Source: CAKSHC01 sp045595395
GTDB lineage: Bacteria > Bacillota > Clostridia > Oscillospirales > UMGS1783
Length of the DNA: 64,000 bases
Assembly (NCBI GenBank): GCA_045595395.1
Contig: JAZOAH010000012.1
Coordinates: 1 to 64,000 of the forward strand
Reading direction: 5' to 3'
The notes beneath the pieces were generated by a model. The model was not told where the DNA came from, searched no databases, and saw only the letters and a list, made by a program, of their open reading frames with translations. Below are positions 41,168 to 51,137 of this stretch, in pieces. The position numbers and the translations under genes were made by a program. Position 1 is the stretch's first letter. The number at the start of each line of letters is the position of its first letter.

Positions 41168-42604
41168 TTAGGAGGAAAAGAAGGTGTTATAGGCAAAGTA
41201 GGTGGGGAAACTAAAGGCTCGCCAGTCATAGGATTCTTCGGCTATCTGCATGTCTTCGGTGCGATAGGCTAAGATGTCCTCGGCTTGTTGTCCAATGTCC
41301 GGATCATCGGCTTTCGTCAATTGGTAGAGGTACGGGAGTACCGCAGAAGAGCCGAGATCGCCGATGGCTTGCACGTCGACCGTTTCCAGTTTCCCGGACT
41401 GATAAGCCGACACGTTGTAGGCGGCCACCAGGCGGTCGGCATCGGCAAAGTTTAGTAGGATCAGCAGCAGAGCGGCGATGCAGACAGCCGGTTTGAAATA
41501 GGGGATGCGCGGCAGATACAATCGCAGCAGAATACCAATGAAGAGGGCGGCCAACAACAACATAAACAGGGAGGTATACAGGCGCAGGTGGGTCAGCCCA
41601 AACGAGTCGATGTACAGGAACATTTTGGAGAGAGAAACGGCGATCAGCAGCAGAGAAAACAGGCCGATGAAGGAGAGTAGTGTCGTGACGGCAATGGGGC
41701 GTTTCCCGTTCTTTTTGCGGCAGAGGATAGCGCAGAGTCCGAGCAGGATCAGGTTGATGGCGCAGACGGCGGTCATCTCAAAGAAGCCGCGCCGGGCGTA
41801 TTCGGCCACGGTGAAGCCCTCCTCCAGTAGACCCGAAAAGGCGTTGAAGAAATAGGCCAGCTGGGAAAAGAGGTAGAGCAGATAGGCCAGACTGATCATG
41901 CCGAGAAAGGCGGTCACGACCGTGCCGTCCATTCCACGGCGTTCTCGGGGCGGTGTGGCCTCTCGCTGTGCCGACGGCAGGAAGGACAGTCGTCCGAAAA
42001 GCAGAATGAAAAGTGCGAAACCAAAAATGAGGGAGCAAACGATCTCAAGAAGGGTGTCAACGGTGACGGCTCGGATCAGCCCCTCAAAGGCGGCATCGGA
42101 GGAAACGAGAAGCGGCACGATGATCAGCAGAGCGGGCAGAGCCAGCGCACAGCCGAGCAGAACACGGCCGACGGTGCGATTTTTGCTGTTTTCCTTCGGG
42201 AAAAGGGTGCGAAAGGCGTGAGCGATCTTGCCGAAGGAGAGGGCAAAGCCGGAGTAGAACCAGTCAAAGGCCGAGCGGTAGGTGCCCGCCTCGTGACGGC
42301 GCAGATCCATCATATCGGTCAAAAACAGGGTGTACAGAACGATGGTCGCCATGAGCGCCAAAAACTTGATAAAGCCCTGATCGGAGAAAAGAAAGCCGGC
42401 GGCCAGCGCAACCGAAAAGAGAAGAAGACTTGCGGTATAGGCGGTAAAGCGGCGACGCTTCGGCCATAGGTAGAGGGTGGAGAGAGCAAGGATGCCGATC
42501 AGTGCCAGCGTAGCCCCCAGCCCTAAGTTGCTCCAGAATAGACAATCCATCAGCAGGATGGATAGGATGCCCAGCAGTAGAGCATATAGGCGGTCACGTT
42601 TCAT
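41168..42604 (-). CDS. DUF4173 membrane protein (478 aa)
   Basis: A dozen or so predicted membrane segments, with the family-like FLYIDSFGLTHLRLYTSLFM. The C-terminal ~70 residues are soluble with alpha-helical repeat character. Function unknown. It overlaps the XRE gene by four bases and is last in a DUF2975-XRE-DUF4173 operon. Confidence 0.82.
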   Translation of the reverse strand: MKRDRLYALLLGILSILLMDCLFWSNLGLGATLALIGILALSTLYLWPKRRRFTAYTASLLLFSVALAAGFLFSDQGFIKFLALMATIVLYTLFLTDMMDLRRHEAGTYRSAFDWFYSGFALSFGKIAHAFRTLFPKENSKNRTVGRVLLGCALALPALLIIVPLLVSSDAAFEGLIRAVTVDTLLEIVCSLIFGFALFILLFGRLSFLPSAQREATPPRERRGMDGTVVTAFLGMISLAYLLYLFSQLAYFFNAFSGLLEEGFTVAEYARRGFFEMTAVCAINLILLGLCAILCRKKNGKRPIAVTTLLSFIGLFSLLLIAVSLSKMFLYIDSFGLTHLRLYTSLFMLLLAALFIGILLRLYLPRIPYFKPAVCIAALLLILLNFADADRLVAAYNVSAYQSGKLETVDVQAIGDLGSSAVLPYLYQLTKADDPDIGQQAEDILAYRTEDMQIAEESYDWRAFSFPTYFAYNTFFSS

Positions 42605-42813
42605 GATTGATCCTCCTTAAATTCCAGAATATCCGCCGGCTGACAATTCAACTCACGGCAGATGCTTTCCAGGGTGGAAAAACGGATGGCGCGCGCCTTG
42701 CCGGTTTTGAGGATGGAGAGATTGGCTTGCGTGATGCCGATACGCTCAGCCAACTCGCCCAGCGACATTTTGCGCTTTGCCATCATAACATCAAGATTTA
42801 CGATAATAGCCAT
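42601..42813 (-). CDS. YozG-like XRE regulator (70 aa)
   Basis: A short helix-turn-helix protein with KMSLGELAERIGITQANLS. The layout AKRKMSLGELAERIGI is typical of the small regulators found beside DUF2975 proteins. Start follows AGAGGTGC. It probably controls its own operon, including the two membrane proteins. Confidence 0.88.
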   Translation of the reverse strand: MAIIVNLDVMMAKRKMSLGELAERIGITQANLSILKTGKARAIRFSTLESICRELNCQPADILEFKEDQS

Positions 42814-42823
42814 GGCGCACCTC

Positions 42824-43264
42824 TTATATGGTCAGATCCTGATCTTCCCGCAACTCGGTAGCCGCCACAAAGCAGCTGCGTACCACACGAACGATCAGAA
42901 AAAGAAAGAGCATGATGGCCGATACCAGGATCATGGGAATATACCAATAGGTGGCCACGGCACAAATGACAGCGATCACGATGCAGCACCAGGAAACGAT
43001 AGCCATCAGCCGACTGTTGCCTGCCGAGAACATGTCATGCCGACGGATATTCATCAGCAATATCAGCAGGCAGACCAGCGCCGCACCGGCCGGTAGGGTG
43101 CAGCCGTAATAGGCGGCCGCAATGGCCGTAGCCAATGACGCCGGCAATCCCCGAAAGGCCATGTACCACTCGGCTAAGGGTTTGGCAAACACCGCCAGCA
43201 CCGCTACGCCGATCAGACACAGCAGCACTGCAACGGTGGTGACGGTAACCGATAATTTTTTCAT
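42824..43264 (-). CDS. DUF2975 membrane protein (146 aa)
   Basis: Four membrane segments (around residues 8-28, 40-65, 80-100, 105-130). The DUF2975-XRE gene pair is widespread in Firmicutes; the membrane protein may sense a signal and affect the regulator, but this is unproven. Start follows GGGAGGG. First gene of the operon. Confidence 0.85.
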   Translation of the reverse strand: MKKLSVTVTTVAVLLCLIGVAVLAVFAKPLAEWYMAFRGLPASLATAIAAAYYGCTLPAGAALVCLLILLMNIRRHDMFSAGNSRLMAIVSWCCIVIAVICAVATYWYIPMILVSAIMLFLFLIVRVVRSCFVAATELREDQDLTI

Positions 43265-43297
43265 AGGAAATCCCTCCCAACGGCTTTTTACAAGGCC

Positions 43298-43326
43298 AAT
43301 ATAGCAGATGAATTATCGTTTGTCAA
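43298..43326 (-). promoter_or_regulatory. Promoter of DUF2975 operon
   Basis: On the minus strand TTGACA (43326-43321), 17 bp, TATATT (43303-43298). A loose TTATCG/CGATAA inverted pair brackets the -35 region (43315-43351). Confidence 0.78.
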
Positions 43327-43348
43327 TAAATTTATCTCAATTTTCGAT

Positions 43349-43378
43349 AAAAAGGCAGCACTCAAACGAGTGCTGCCT
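43349..43378 (-). terminator. Terminator-like hairpin upstream of DUF2975 promoter
   Basis: GGCAGCACTC/GAGTGCTGCC with T run on the minus strand. No minus-strand gene lies upstream of it, so it may insulate the DUF2975 promoter or be a relic. Confidence 0.6.
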
Positions 43379-43456
43379 TGATGTGAATGTACGATTTTTC
43401 TGTTGAAAAGAAGAAAGGGTTATGGTAAAATATGACTAAGAAAGGGGAGAACTACT

Positions 43457-43966
43457 ATGAAATATTGTACCAATTGCGGCGTGCAAATGGCTGACGATGC
43501 CAGATTTTGTGTGAATTGCGGTGCTCAGGTGTCGGGAAGTGCAGTCATGGATAAAGCCTGCCTGGATCAGTTCTATCAATTTCTCAAATGGGAGCGATTA
43601 AGTTGGAAGATCTTTGGGATCGTTTGGCTGGTCCTGAGTATCGTGCTGGCCGCCTGCGGCCTGATCATTATGGTGTCGGGCGCTATGACCGGTTATAGTT
43701 ATCGGCTGGACATGGCCGTTATCGGCATTATTTATTTAATGCTGGGGCTGCTGTATCTGCCCATTGCCATTGTCAATAAGGTCATGGTCAAGAAGACCCA
43801 TGATTGCATGAAGATGCTGTATATCGAGCCCAAGACGGTGCTGGCACGCTGCGGCTCGGTGGGGATGATCGTGCTGGCTGCCTTCTTCAACAATGTGGCG
43901 CTGATCTTTATCATCATCAACTTTGTTCGCACCAAGACCAACAAAGAGGCCATTGATCGCCTGTAA
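43457..43966 (+). CDS. Zinc-ribbon membrane protein (169 aa)
   Basis: N-terminal zinc ribbon with CTNC (residues ~4-7) and CVNC (~18-21), then three or four membrane segments (~54-78, 87-108, 132-155). Same overall design as the protein at 561-1079 but not clearly related beyond the ribbon. Function unknown. Ribosome binding site AAAGGGGAG. Confidence 0.83.
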   Translation: MKYCTNCGVQMADDARFCVNCGAQVSGSAVMDKACLDQFYQFLKWERLSWKIFGIVWLVLSIVLAACGLIIMVSGAMTGYSYRLDMAVIGIIYLMLGLLYLPIAIVNKVMVKKTHDCMKMLYIEPKTVLARCGSVGMIVLAAFFNNVALIFIIINFVRTKTNKEAIDRL

Positions 43967-44073
43967 AAGGCGGAAAAAACACAAAAAAATCCCAAAAACC
44001 ACTTGTATATTTTTGAAAATCATATATAATATGTTGTTGGAATAATAAATATTTATATGCGGAGGATTTTATC

Positions 44074-45090
44074 ATGTCTGTAAAAGTTGCCATTAACGGC
44101 TTTGGCCGTATCGGCCGCCTGGCTTTCCGTCAGATGTTCGGTGCTGAAGGGTATGAGATCGTTGCCATCAACGACCTGACCAACCCCAAGATGCTGGCTC
44201 ATCTGCTCAAGTACGATTCGGCTCAGGGCCGCTATGCTCTGGCTGACACTGTCGTTGCCGGCGAAGACAGCATCACGGTCGACGGCAAGACCATCAAGAT
44301 CTATGCCGAGAAGGACGCTGCCAACTGCCCTTGGGGCGAACTGGGTGTTGACGTTGTTCTCGAGTGCACCGGTTTCTACACGTCCAAGGAGAAGTCCATG
44401 GCTCATATCAATGCCGGCGCTAAGAAGGTCGTTATCTCTGCCCCTGCCGGCAAGGATCTTAAGACCATCGTATTCAGCGTAAATGAGAACACTCTGACCG
44501 CTGACGATCAGATCATCTCGGCTGCTTCCTGCACCACCAACTGCCTGGCTCCCATGGCCAACGCTCTCAATAACTATGCAGCTATCCAGAGTGGTATCAT
44601 GACCACCGTTCATGCCTATACCGGCGACCAGATGATCCTGTACGGCCCCCACAGAAAGGGCGACCTGCGCCGCGCTCGTGCCGCTGCTCAGAATATCGTT
44701 CCCAACTCCACCGGCGCTGCCAAGGCTATCGGCCTGGTTATCCCCGAGCTCGACGGCAAGCTCATCGGTGCGGCTCAGCGTGTTCCGACCTGCACCGGTT
44801 CTACCACCATCCTGATCGCTGTTGTTAAGGGCAAGGATGTTACCGTTGACGGCATCAACGCAGCTATGAAGGCTGCCGCCAGCGAGTCCTTCGGCTATAA
44901 CACCGACGAGATCGTTTCTTCGGACGTTATCGGCATGCGCTTCGGTTCTCTGTTCGATGCCACCCAGACCATGGTTTCCAAGATCGACGAGGAGACCTAT
45001 CAGGTTCAGGTCGTTTCTTGGTACGACAACGAGAACTCCTACACCAGCCAGATGGTTCGCACCATCAAATACTTCGCTGAACTCAACTAA
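44074..45090 (+). CDS. gap: Glyceraldehyde-3-phosphate dehydrogenase (338 aa)
   Basis: Central glycolytic enzyme. NAD motif NGFGRIGRLAFRQ at ~7-19, the active-site cysteine in SAASCTTNCLAP near residue 154, and the C-terminal SWYDNENSYTSQMVRT. Codon use is strongly biased, fitting high expression. Ribosome binding site GCGGAGGA. Own terminator; not in an operon with other glycolysis genes. Confidence 0.98.
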   Translation: MSVKVAINGFGRIGRLAFRQMFGAEGYEIVAINDLTNPKMLAHLLKYDSAQGRYALADTVVAGEDSITVDGKTIKIYAEKDAANCPWGELGVDVVLECTGFYTSKEKSMAHINAGAKKVVISAPAGKDLKTIVFSVNENTLTADDQIISAASCTTNCLAPMANALNNYAAIQSGIMTTVHAYTGDQMILYGPHRKGDLRRARAAAQNIVPNSTGAAKAIGLVIPELDGKLIGAAQRVPTCTGSTTILIAVVKGKDVTVDGINAAMKAAASESFGYNTDEIVSSDVIGMRFGSLFDATQTMVSKIDEETYQVQVVSWYDNENSYTSQMVRTIKYFAELN

Positions 45091-45106
45091 GTGTTGTTTT
45101 TGTAAA

Positions 45107-45138
45107 AGGCAGAGCCGAAAGGCTCTGCCTTTTTTTTG
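45107..45138 (+). terminator. Terminator of gap
   Basis: GGCAGAGCC/GGCTCTGCC with eight Ts. Confidence 0.92.
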
Positions 45139-45157
45139 CGAACGGATCAGTTTTTTC

Positions 45158-45186
45158 TTGACCCGGAAATACTCCTATAATATAAT
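45158..45186 (+). promoter_or_regulatory. Promoter of giant surface protein gene
   Basis: TTGACC at 45158-45163, a 17-bp spacer and TATAAT at 45181-45186. The AT-rich leader ends with AAAGGAGG before the ATG. Confidence 0.78.
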
Positions 45187-45245
45187 TATATATAAGATAT
45201 AAAAGTGGCAAAAATCGTTTTATATTATACAAAGGAGGTACTTTA

Positions 45246-48200
45246 ATGAAAACGACACGCCCGATCTCGAAACGGTTGCTGAGCATCCTACTTTGTCTGG
45301 TGCTTATGATGACCTATGCGCCGCTGGCTGCATGGGCGGCTGATGAGTCGTCAGACCCGTATTATGACCGTGTTGTCGATGCTAACACTATGGACAACTG
45401 GAAGAAGTATTTTCTTGACACCAACGACACCTCAAATGCCGGCGGTGTTTGGACAGATAAATCGGTATTTACCGATGCATCCGAGTTTAACGGCCTTGTT
45501 GCCATGCAGGACGACAGCCGAAACTTCCTCACCGCTCTGTCGGCCATTGCGGCTAACAAGGAGATCGTGGGCTATTCCACCGTGCCCACCGATACGGTGC
45601 TGGTGCTCGACCTGTCGGGCTCTATGCAGAACTCCAACTCGGAAGATGATCTCATTGATGCGGCCAATGCTGCCATCAACAGACTGCTTGCGGTCAATAA
45701 CAATAACCGCGTCGGCGTTGTACTCTATTCGGCGTCCGGCACAACGGGCAGATCCACTTATGAGGAAAGTGTTACCCGCATTCTTCCCATTGATCGTTAC
45801 ACGACCGCTAGTGACGGCGTTTATCTGAGCCTGAGCAATTGGGGTGAGGTCTCGGTTGATTCGAATGTAAGCGGTACGCAAGCCAATGCCAATCTGAACA
45901 AAGAGAAGAGTTTTGGCGGCGGCACCTATATCCAGGCCGGCCTTTGGGAAGCGATGAAGATGTTCCAAGAGATGGACACCGTCATCGGCGACAACAACTG
46001 GCAGACGGGTGACGACCGTATGCCCATTCTCGTTCTGATGTCCGACGGTGCTCCCTCTACCGGCACATCCAGCTATGATAATGTCGGTCAGTCCAATGTA
46101 GGTAATGGTAACGAATCGGGCCTTACTGCTGGCAACGCCTTCCTGACTCAGTTGACAGCATCTTATGTTATGAATCAGATCGAGGCTCACTATCAGCAGA
46201 AAACTACCGATGTTCGTGGCCTGTTCTACACCCTTGGCTTTAACATTGGCAACAATAATGTGGCTACCAGCGTTATGAATCCCGATGCTTCCACCTTTAC
46301 CGATTCGCTTTGGAGATCCTATAACGCATTGGGCAACGGAACCCTTCAGGTTAATGTCAAGAATACCAGCGGTGGATTCTCTAACGTAGCCATCGGAAAA
46401 AACTCTTATGTTACCAACAAATCCTATGTGGATGAGTATTTCTCGGCCTCCGGAAACGGCTTGAGCAACGCCTTTGCATCCATCGTTGATGAGATCATCC
46501 TTCAGTCCCGCTACTATCCGACCCACCTCGAGGGCGGCAGCCCCGACTTCTCGGGGTATGTGGAATTTGAGGATACTCTGGGCGAGTATATGGAGGTTAA
46601 GCACATCAACGGTATCCTGCTGGGTGACACGTTGTACGACGGCCATATGATGGCCTCCAAACTGGCAGACACCGACGAGGGGCTGGGCACCGTTGAAAAC
46701 CCAACGGCGCTGGGCGATGAGTTTATCCGTGCCGTCAAGACCCGTCTGGGTATTGCCTCTACGGCAGATGCACAGGCGCTTGTGGCCAATGCCTTTGCCG
46801 CAGGCCAGCTCAAATACAATTCGCCTACCGATTGGTCCAACTATATCGGCTGGTACGCCAAGGCCGACGGAACCTATGTCGGCTTCTGGGACGAGAAAGA
46901 CACAACTGCTGCACCTGCCGGTGTGGTTTATAAGATCAAGTCTTACGGCTTCCTCGGCGAAACGACCGGTAGCATCAAGAACTCCGATATGATGTACATG
47001 TCAGTTCAGGTGCGTACCGATATCGCCACCGGTCAGCAGACCATGCTGTGGAAGATCCCCGCATCCCTCGTTCCTATGGTGACCTACCTGGTTACCCTTA
47101 AGGGTACGCATATCAGCGAGGCTCAGGATGTCAGCGTAGCCATTGAGAATGAAACCAGTCTTTCTCCTATTCGCCTGATTTTTGAAAGCGGTCTGCGTTC
47201 CGATCTCAATGAACTGAACATTACCCGCATTACCGACAATAAGCACATGGCCGAGGACGGCGTTACCAGACAATTCTGGACCAACTATTTCGATATTTCG
47301 GCCCAGACCCACGACCAGCATGTCACCACCTTGGCTGAGTTTACGCCTTCCCTGGAAAATGAGCGTTTCTATTACGCCGAGGCTTCGGCTGTTCACAAAC
47401 AGACAGCCGGTGCGGACACCGAAACCACGGCAGACGATCGATATGCTTTGGTCGGTGAAAATGAAACGCTGGATGAAAACGGCTCCTATTTCCATCGCCG
47501 TTATATCTTTGTAAAAGGAAAATCGGAGCCCCAGTTCTTCTATGAGAAGATGTCTAAGGAATCCATTCAAGAAGCCAAGGAAAACGGCTGGGATCCGACC
47601 TTTAAGACCCTGGATAAAACGCTTGGCGCCTGGGTCGTTCCGGCAGGAACGCCTGCCCGTGAGCTGGAGATGTATGACCAGCAGAAGACGAGCAACCCGA
47701 CTGCCTCTGCCAGGATGGTATTCCATCCCTATCTGACTGAGCAAAATGACATCTTCTATGTGGACATGAACCTGGGCAACAACGGCCGCCTGTCGGTCAC
47801 TCCCGCACAGGGCATCAAGCTTTCCAAAACGATCGATGTTTATGAGCCCGGCACCTCCAACGCATTCCGTTTCCTTATTACCGTTAAGAATGCAAACGGA
47901 AGCGCCTATACCGGCAAGCTCAACAGTTGGATCACCGATCTTGATATCGTTCCTTTGGATGAGCCCAATGAAATCACCCTTTCCGGTAACGGCACCTATA
48001 CGGTTGATCTTTCAAGCAATCAGACTCTTTGGCTCACCGGTGTTCCTACCGGCGCAACCTACACCATCGATGAGGTCTCGACCAACGATGATTATAAGAT
48101 CAAATCGGTACACGTCAACGGCGTATCGACCGGTACGGTTGCAACCGGTACCGTTGCGGCATACTTTATCGACGATGTCGATTTCGTGAACACCGCTCTG

Positions 48201-51047
48201 GGTGAGGGCAACCTGGTCATCACCAAACAGGTCGTAGACGAAAACGGAAGAACGGTCGATATTAAAGACGATATCCGCTTTACCGCACAGGTCACCCTGA
48301 CCGATGCCAACAACAACCCGCTCTCGGGTACCTTTGGTGCCTCGAATGCCGCCGGCTCGATCACTCTCGTAAACGGCACCTTTACGGTGACTTTGGCCGA
48401 AGGGGAGTCCTTCGTCATCCGCAATGTCCCCGAAGAGACCAAGTATACCGTCACGGAAACCAATATTCCGGCCGGCTTTGCCTTGAATTCTGAGCGCAGC
48501 CGTCTGACCGGTGCGGTGGATGCTGATGCAAACGATCAGGCTCTTATCGTCAACACCTACGACCCGATCGGCACCAACGGACAGAATGTTACCGTTGATG
48601 TGACCAAGACCATTTCGGGTAATCGCAGCGCTTGGTTGGCCAATGAGAGCTATAGCTTCACGGTCAAACAGGCGAATGCGGCCGGCGCACTGGCGCAGTT
48701 TACCATCGACGCCAACGACGCCGATAAGAAATACACCTTGACCCTTTCGAATGAAAGTTATACGGAAGCCGGCACCTATCATTACAGCATCGTTGAGGCC
48801 GTCGGTAGTCAGGGCGGCATCACCTACGACACGGTAGAACGCCGTTTTGCCGTTGTAGTAGCCGATGCCGATATGGACGGTGATCTGGAGATCACGGCCG
48901 TGAACAATGAGGCCTACACGACGGTTACCCGGTCAGGCAACGCCTACACGGTCAGTGCAAACTTTAACAATGTGTATCAGCCCACCGGCTCGGCCAGCAT
49001 TACCATTAATATCCAAAAGAAAATGACCGGCGATTATCGTCTTAACGGTTTCCAGTTTGCTTTGTACGATGCTGAAGACATTACAAATGCCAACGAAATC
49101 ACCCGTTCTACCGTTACCGACATTGAGGGTAAGGCATATATTACTCTTACCTATGCGGCCAACCATGCCACGATGGAGGGTGAGACGTACACGTACTATC
49201 TGGCTGAGATTAATACCGGCAATCCCAACATCACCTATGATGACAAGGTGTACAAGGTAGATATCACCGTTAAGGATGAGGGTGACGGCACTATTTCGGC
49301 AATCTCGGTCATTTCGGGTATTCCCCAGGGAGAAGTGAATCCCTCCTTCACCAACACCTATACCCCGTCTGCATCTGCATATGTGACGCTTACGGCAAAC
49401 AAGGTGATTGAAGGCGACCGCGTACTCAACGCTAACGAATTTGAATTCGTTATTGAGGCGCTTACTGCCGGTGCGCCCAAGCCGACTAACACCGTCGTGA
49501 ATAATGCCGCAAACGGCGCAGTCGTGTTCGATGCCATCAAATTCGATACGGTCGGTACCTACATGTACAAGATCTACGAGTCGGTTGCTGATAAGATCGG
49601 CGGTTTCACCTATGACGGTAAGTTTTATGAGGTCACTGTAGTTGTTGTCGATAACGGCGATGCTACCCTTGGGGCGACTGTCACTCGAGTCGTGAAGGAA
49701 AATGATAGCGATGCCGGAAGAACCCTCGGTGCAAACGAGTTGATCTCCTTTACCAACGCATATGATGCTATTGATGCCAAGGTAACCATTTCCGGAGATA
49801 AGATCCTCACCGGCAAAAAACTGCAGGCAGACGAGTTTGCTTTTGTGCTGACTCCTGATCGCTCCGATTACCCCATGCCTGATTCCAACACGGCAAGAAA
49901 CAATGCAGCCGGCAAATTTGCCTTCGGCGAGATCACTTACGCCAAAGCGGGTATCTACACCTATACCCTCACCGAGCGGGCGACAGGTGACATACGGTAT
50001 GATTTTGATGAGTCTGTCTACAAGGTCATTGTTACCGTAAGCGACAACTCAAGAGGTGTTCTGTCGGCAACAGTCAGAATGACCAAGAATAGTATTCCGT
50101 CGACTGGCATCGTATTCCGCAACGGCTTTGTGCCTACGCCGATCTCCTTTGATATCTCGGCAGAATTCGGCGGAATGAAGGCCCTGGACGGTCGTCCCCT
50201 GGAAGCCGACGAATTCGAGTTCGAGCTGATCAATGCCATCAACGGTCAAAAGATCGGCGAATCGGTGAAGAACGATGCCGACGGCACATTCGCATTCCCT
50301 GCCGTTACCCTGCCTGAGGCGGGCGTCTATCACTTCAAGATCACCGAAGCGGTCGGCGATGAGAAGGGCGTTTCCTATGACACCTCCTCCTACCATGTCC
50401 GTCTGGAGGTCGTGCAGGATGATGACGGAAAACTTCAGATCAATGATCAGCGTCTGTACAAGGGCACTGTCACTAAGCAAGAGGTCAGCGGCGTTCTTAC
50501 CGAGGTCGTTTCCTACGAAAACATTACCGACGGCGGCATGATCACCTTTAACAACAGTTACAAGGCCGATCCCACGCAGGTGATCGTAGCAGGAACCAAG
50601 ACTCTCACCGGCCGTGAATTGAAGGCCGAGGAATTCTCCTTTGTGCTTTATGACGAAGCCGGTGAAGAGCTCGAAACGGTTACCAATGCCGCAGACGGCA
50701 GCTTTGCCTTTGCTCCGATCTCGGTCACCGAGGCCGGCGAGTATATCTACACCGTTAAAGAGATCCAGGGCGGCGAAAAAGAGATAACCTACGACAGCGC
50801 AGTCTACACCGTAACGGTAACGGTCAGCGATAACCTGGATGGCACCTTTACTGTGTCGTATGCGTATGCGAAGAATGATGCTAAGGCAGAAGCTCTGACC
50901 TTTGCCAATATCTACACGCCTCAGGAAGACATTCCTTCGACCGGCGATCATTCTCCGTACCTGTGGGTGTCTGTACTCTTCGTGAGCGGCGGCCTGATGG
51001 GCGCAACGATCTATGGCAAAAAGAGAAAAGAAGCCGAAGAAAACTAA
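45246..51047 (+). CDS. Giant VWA / FctA-repeat LPXTG-type surface protein (1,933 aa)
   Basis: A Sec signal peptide ends near AWA (residues ~31-33). A von Willebrand A domain follows, with MIDAS motif DLSGSM at ~121-126 and SDGAP near 273. Two beta domains with Asn/Lys rich edges cover ~860-1105. Six tandem FctA/Spy0128-like isopeptide repeats start near 1108, 1250, 1376, 1508, 1631 and 1776. The sorting signal IPSTG is near 1896, followed by a hydrophobic segment and KKRKEAEEN. A second IPSTG lies near residue 1617, inside the repeats and without a hydrophobic tail. Anchored adhesin or pilus-tip-like protein; ligand unknown. Single gene with own promoter and terminator; no sortase beside it except in the adjoining island. 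Confidence 0.93.
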   Translation: MKTTRPISKRLLSILLCLVLMMTYAPLAAWAADESSDPYYDRVVDANTMDNWKKYFLDTNDTSNAGGVWTDKSVFTDASEFNGLVAMQDDSRNFLTALSAIAANKEIVGYSTVPTDTVLVLDLSGSMQNSNSEDDLIDAANAAINRLLAVNNNNRVGVVLYSASGTTGRSTYEESVTRILPIDRYTTASDGVYLSLSNWGEVSVDSNVSGTQANANLNKEKSFGGGTYIQAGLWEAMKMFQEMDTVIGDNNWQTGDDRMPILVLMSDGAPSTGTSSYDNVGQSNVGNGNESGLTAGNAFLTQLTASYVMNQIEAHYQQKTTDVRGLFYTLGFNIGNNNVATSVMNPDASTFTDSLWRSYNALGNGTLQVNVKNTSGGFSNVAIGKNSYVTNKSYVDEYFSASGNGLSNAFASIVDEIILQSRYYPTHLEGGSPDFSGYVEFEDTLGEYMEVKHINGILLGDTLYDGHMMASKLADTDEGLGTVENPTALGDEFIRAVKTRLGIASTADAQALVANAFAAGQLKYNSPTDWSNYIGWYAKADGTYVGFWDEKDTTAAPAGVVYKIKSYGFLGETTGSIKNSDMMYMSVQVRTDIATGQQTMLWKIPASLVPMVTYLVTLKGTHISEAQDVSVAIENETSLSPIRLIFESGLRSDLNELNITRITDNKHMAEDGVTRQFWTNYFDISAQTHDQHVTTLAEFTPSLENERFYYAEASAVHKQTAGADTETTADDRYALVGENETLDENGSYFHRRYIFVKGKSEPQFFYEKMSKESIQEAKENGWDPTFKTLDKTLGAWVVPAGTPARELEMYDQQKTSNPTASARMVFHPYLTEQNDIFYVDMNLGNNGRLSVTPAQGIKLSKTIDVYEPGTSNAFRFLITVKNANGSAYTGKLNSWITDLDIVPLDEPNEITLSGNGTYTVDLSSNQTLWLTGVPTGATYTIDEVSTNDDYKIKSVHVNGVSTGTVATGTVAAYFIDDVDFVNTALGEGNLVITKQVVDENGRTVDIKDDIRFTAQVTLTDANNNPLSGTFGASNAAGSITLVNGTFTVTLAEGESFVIRNVPEETKYTVTETNIPAGFALNSERSRLTGAVDADANDQALIVNTYDPIGTNGQNVTVDVTKTISGNRSAWLANESYSFTVKQANAAGALAQFTIDANDADKKYTLTLSNESYTEAGTYHYSIVEAVGSQGGITYDTVERRFAVVVADADMDGDLEITAVNNEAYTTVTRSGNAYTVSANFNNVYQPTGSASITINIQKKMTGDYRLNGFQFALYDAEDITNANEITRSTVTDIEGKAYITLTYAANHATMEGETYTYYLAEINTGNPNITYDDKVYKVDITVKDEGDGTISAISVISGIPQGEVNPSFTNTYTPSASAYVTLTANKVIEGDRVLNANEFEFVIEALTAGAPKPTNTVVNNAANGAVVFDAIKFDTVGTYMYKIYESVADKIGGFTYDGKFYEVTVVVVDNGDATLGATVTRVVKENDSDAGRTLGANELISFTNAYDAIDAKVTISGDKILTGKKLQADEFAFVLTPDRSDYPMPDSNTARNNAAGKFAFGEITYAKAGIYTYTLTERATGDIRYDFDESVYKVIVTVSDNSRGVLSATVRMTKNSIPSTGIVFRNGFVPTPISFDISAEFGGMKALDGRPLEADEFEFELINAINGQKIGESVKNDADGTFAFPAVTLPEAGVYHFKITEAVGDEKGVSYDTSSYHVRLEVVQDDDGKLQINDQRLYKGTVTKQEVSGVLTEVVSYENITDGGMITFNNSYKADPTQVIVAGTKTLTGRELKAEEFSFVLYDEAGEELETVTNAADGSFAFAPISVTEAGEYIYTVKEIQGGEKEITYDSAVYTVTVTVSDNLDGTFTVSYAYAKNDAKAEALTFANIYTPQEDIPSTGDHSPYLWVSVLFVSGGLMGATIYGKKRKEAEEN

Positions 51048-51061
51048 CCCAATAAAACCAC

Positions 51062-51098
51062 GCACCCTGCGCCATTGATGCGCAGGGTGCATTTTTTG
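51062..51098 (+). terminator. Terminator of giant surface protein gene
   Basis: GCACCCTGCGC/GCGCAGGGTGC followed by ATTTTTTG. Confidence 0.92.
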
Positions 51099-51105
51099 AG
51101 AAAAA

Positions 51106-51134
51106 TAACAGACACCGCAAAGCGGTGTCTGTTG
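51106..51134 (-). terminator. Native terminator of tRNA-Ser
   Basis: ACAGACACCGC/GCGGTGTCTGT ending in TTATTTTTC on the minus strand. It lies four bases past the CCA end of the tRNA-Ser fragment, so it is probably the original tRNA terminator. Confidence 0.75.
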
Positions 51135-51137
51135 TTT

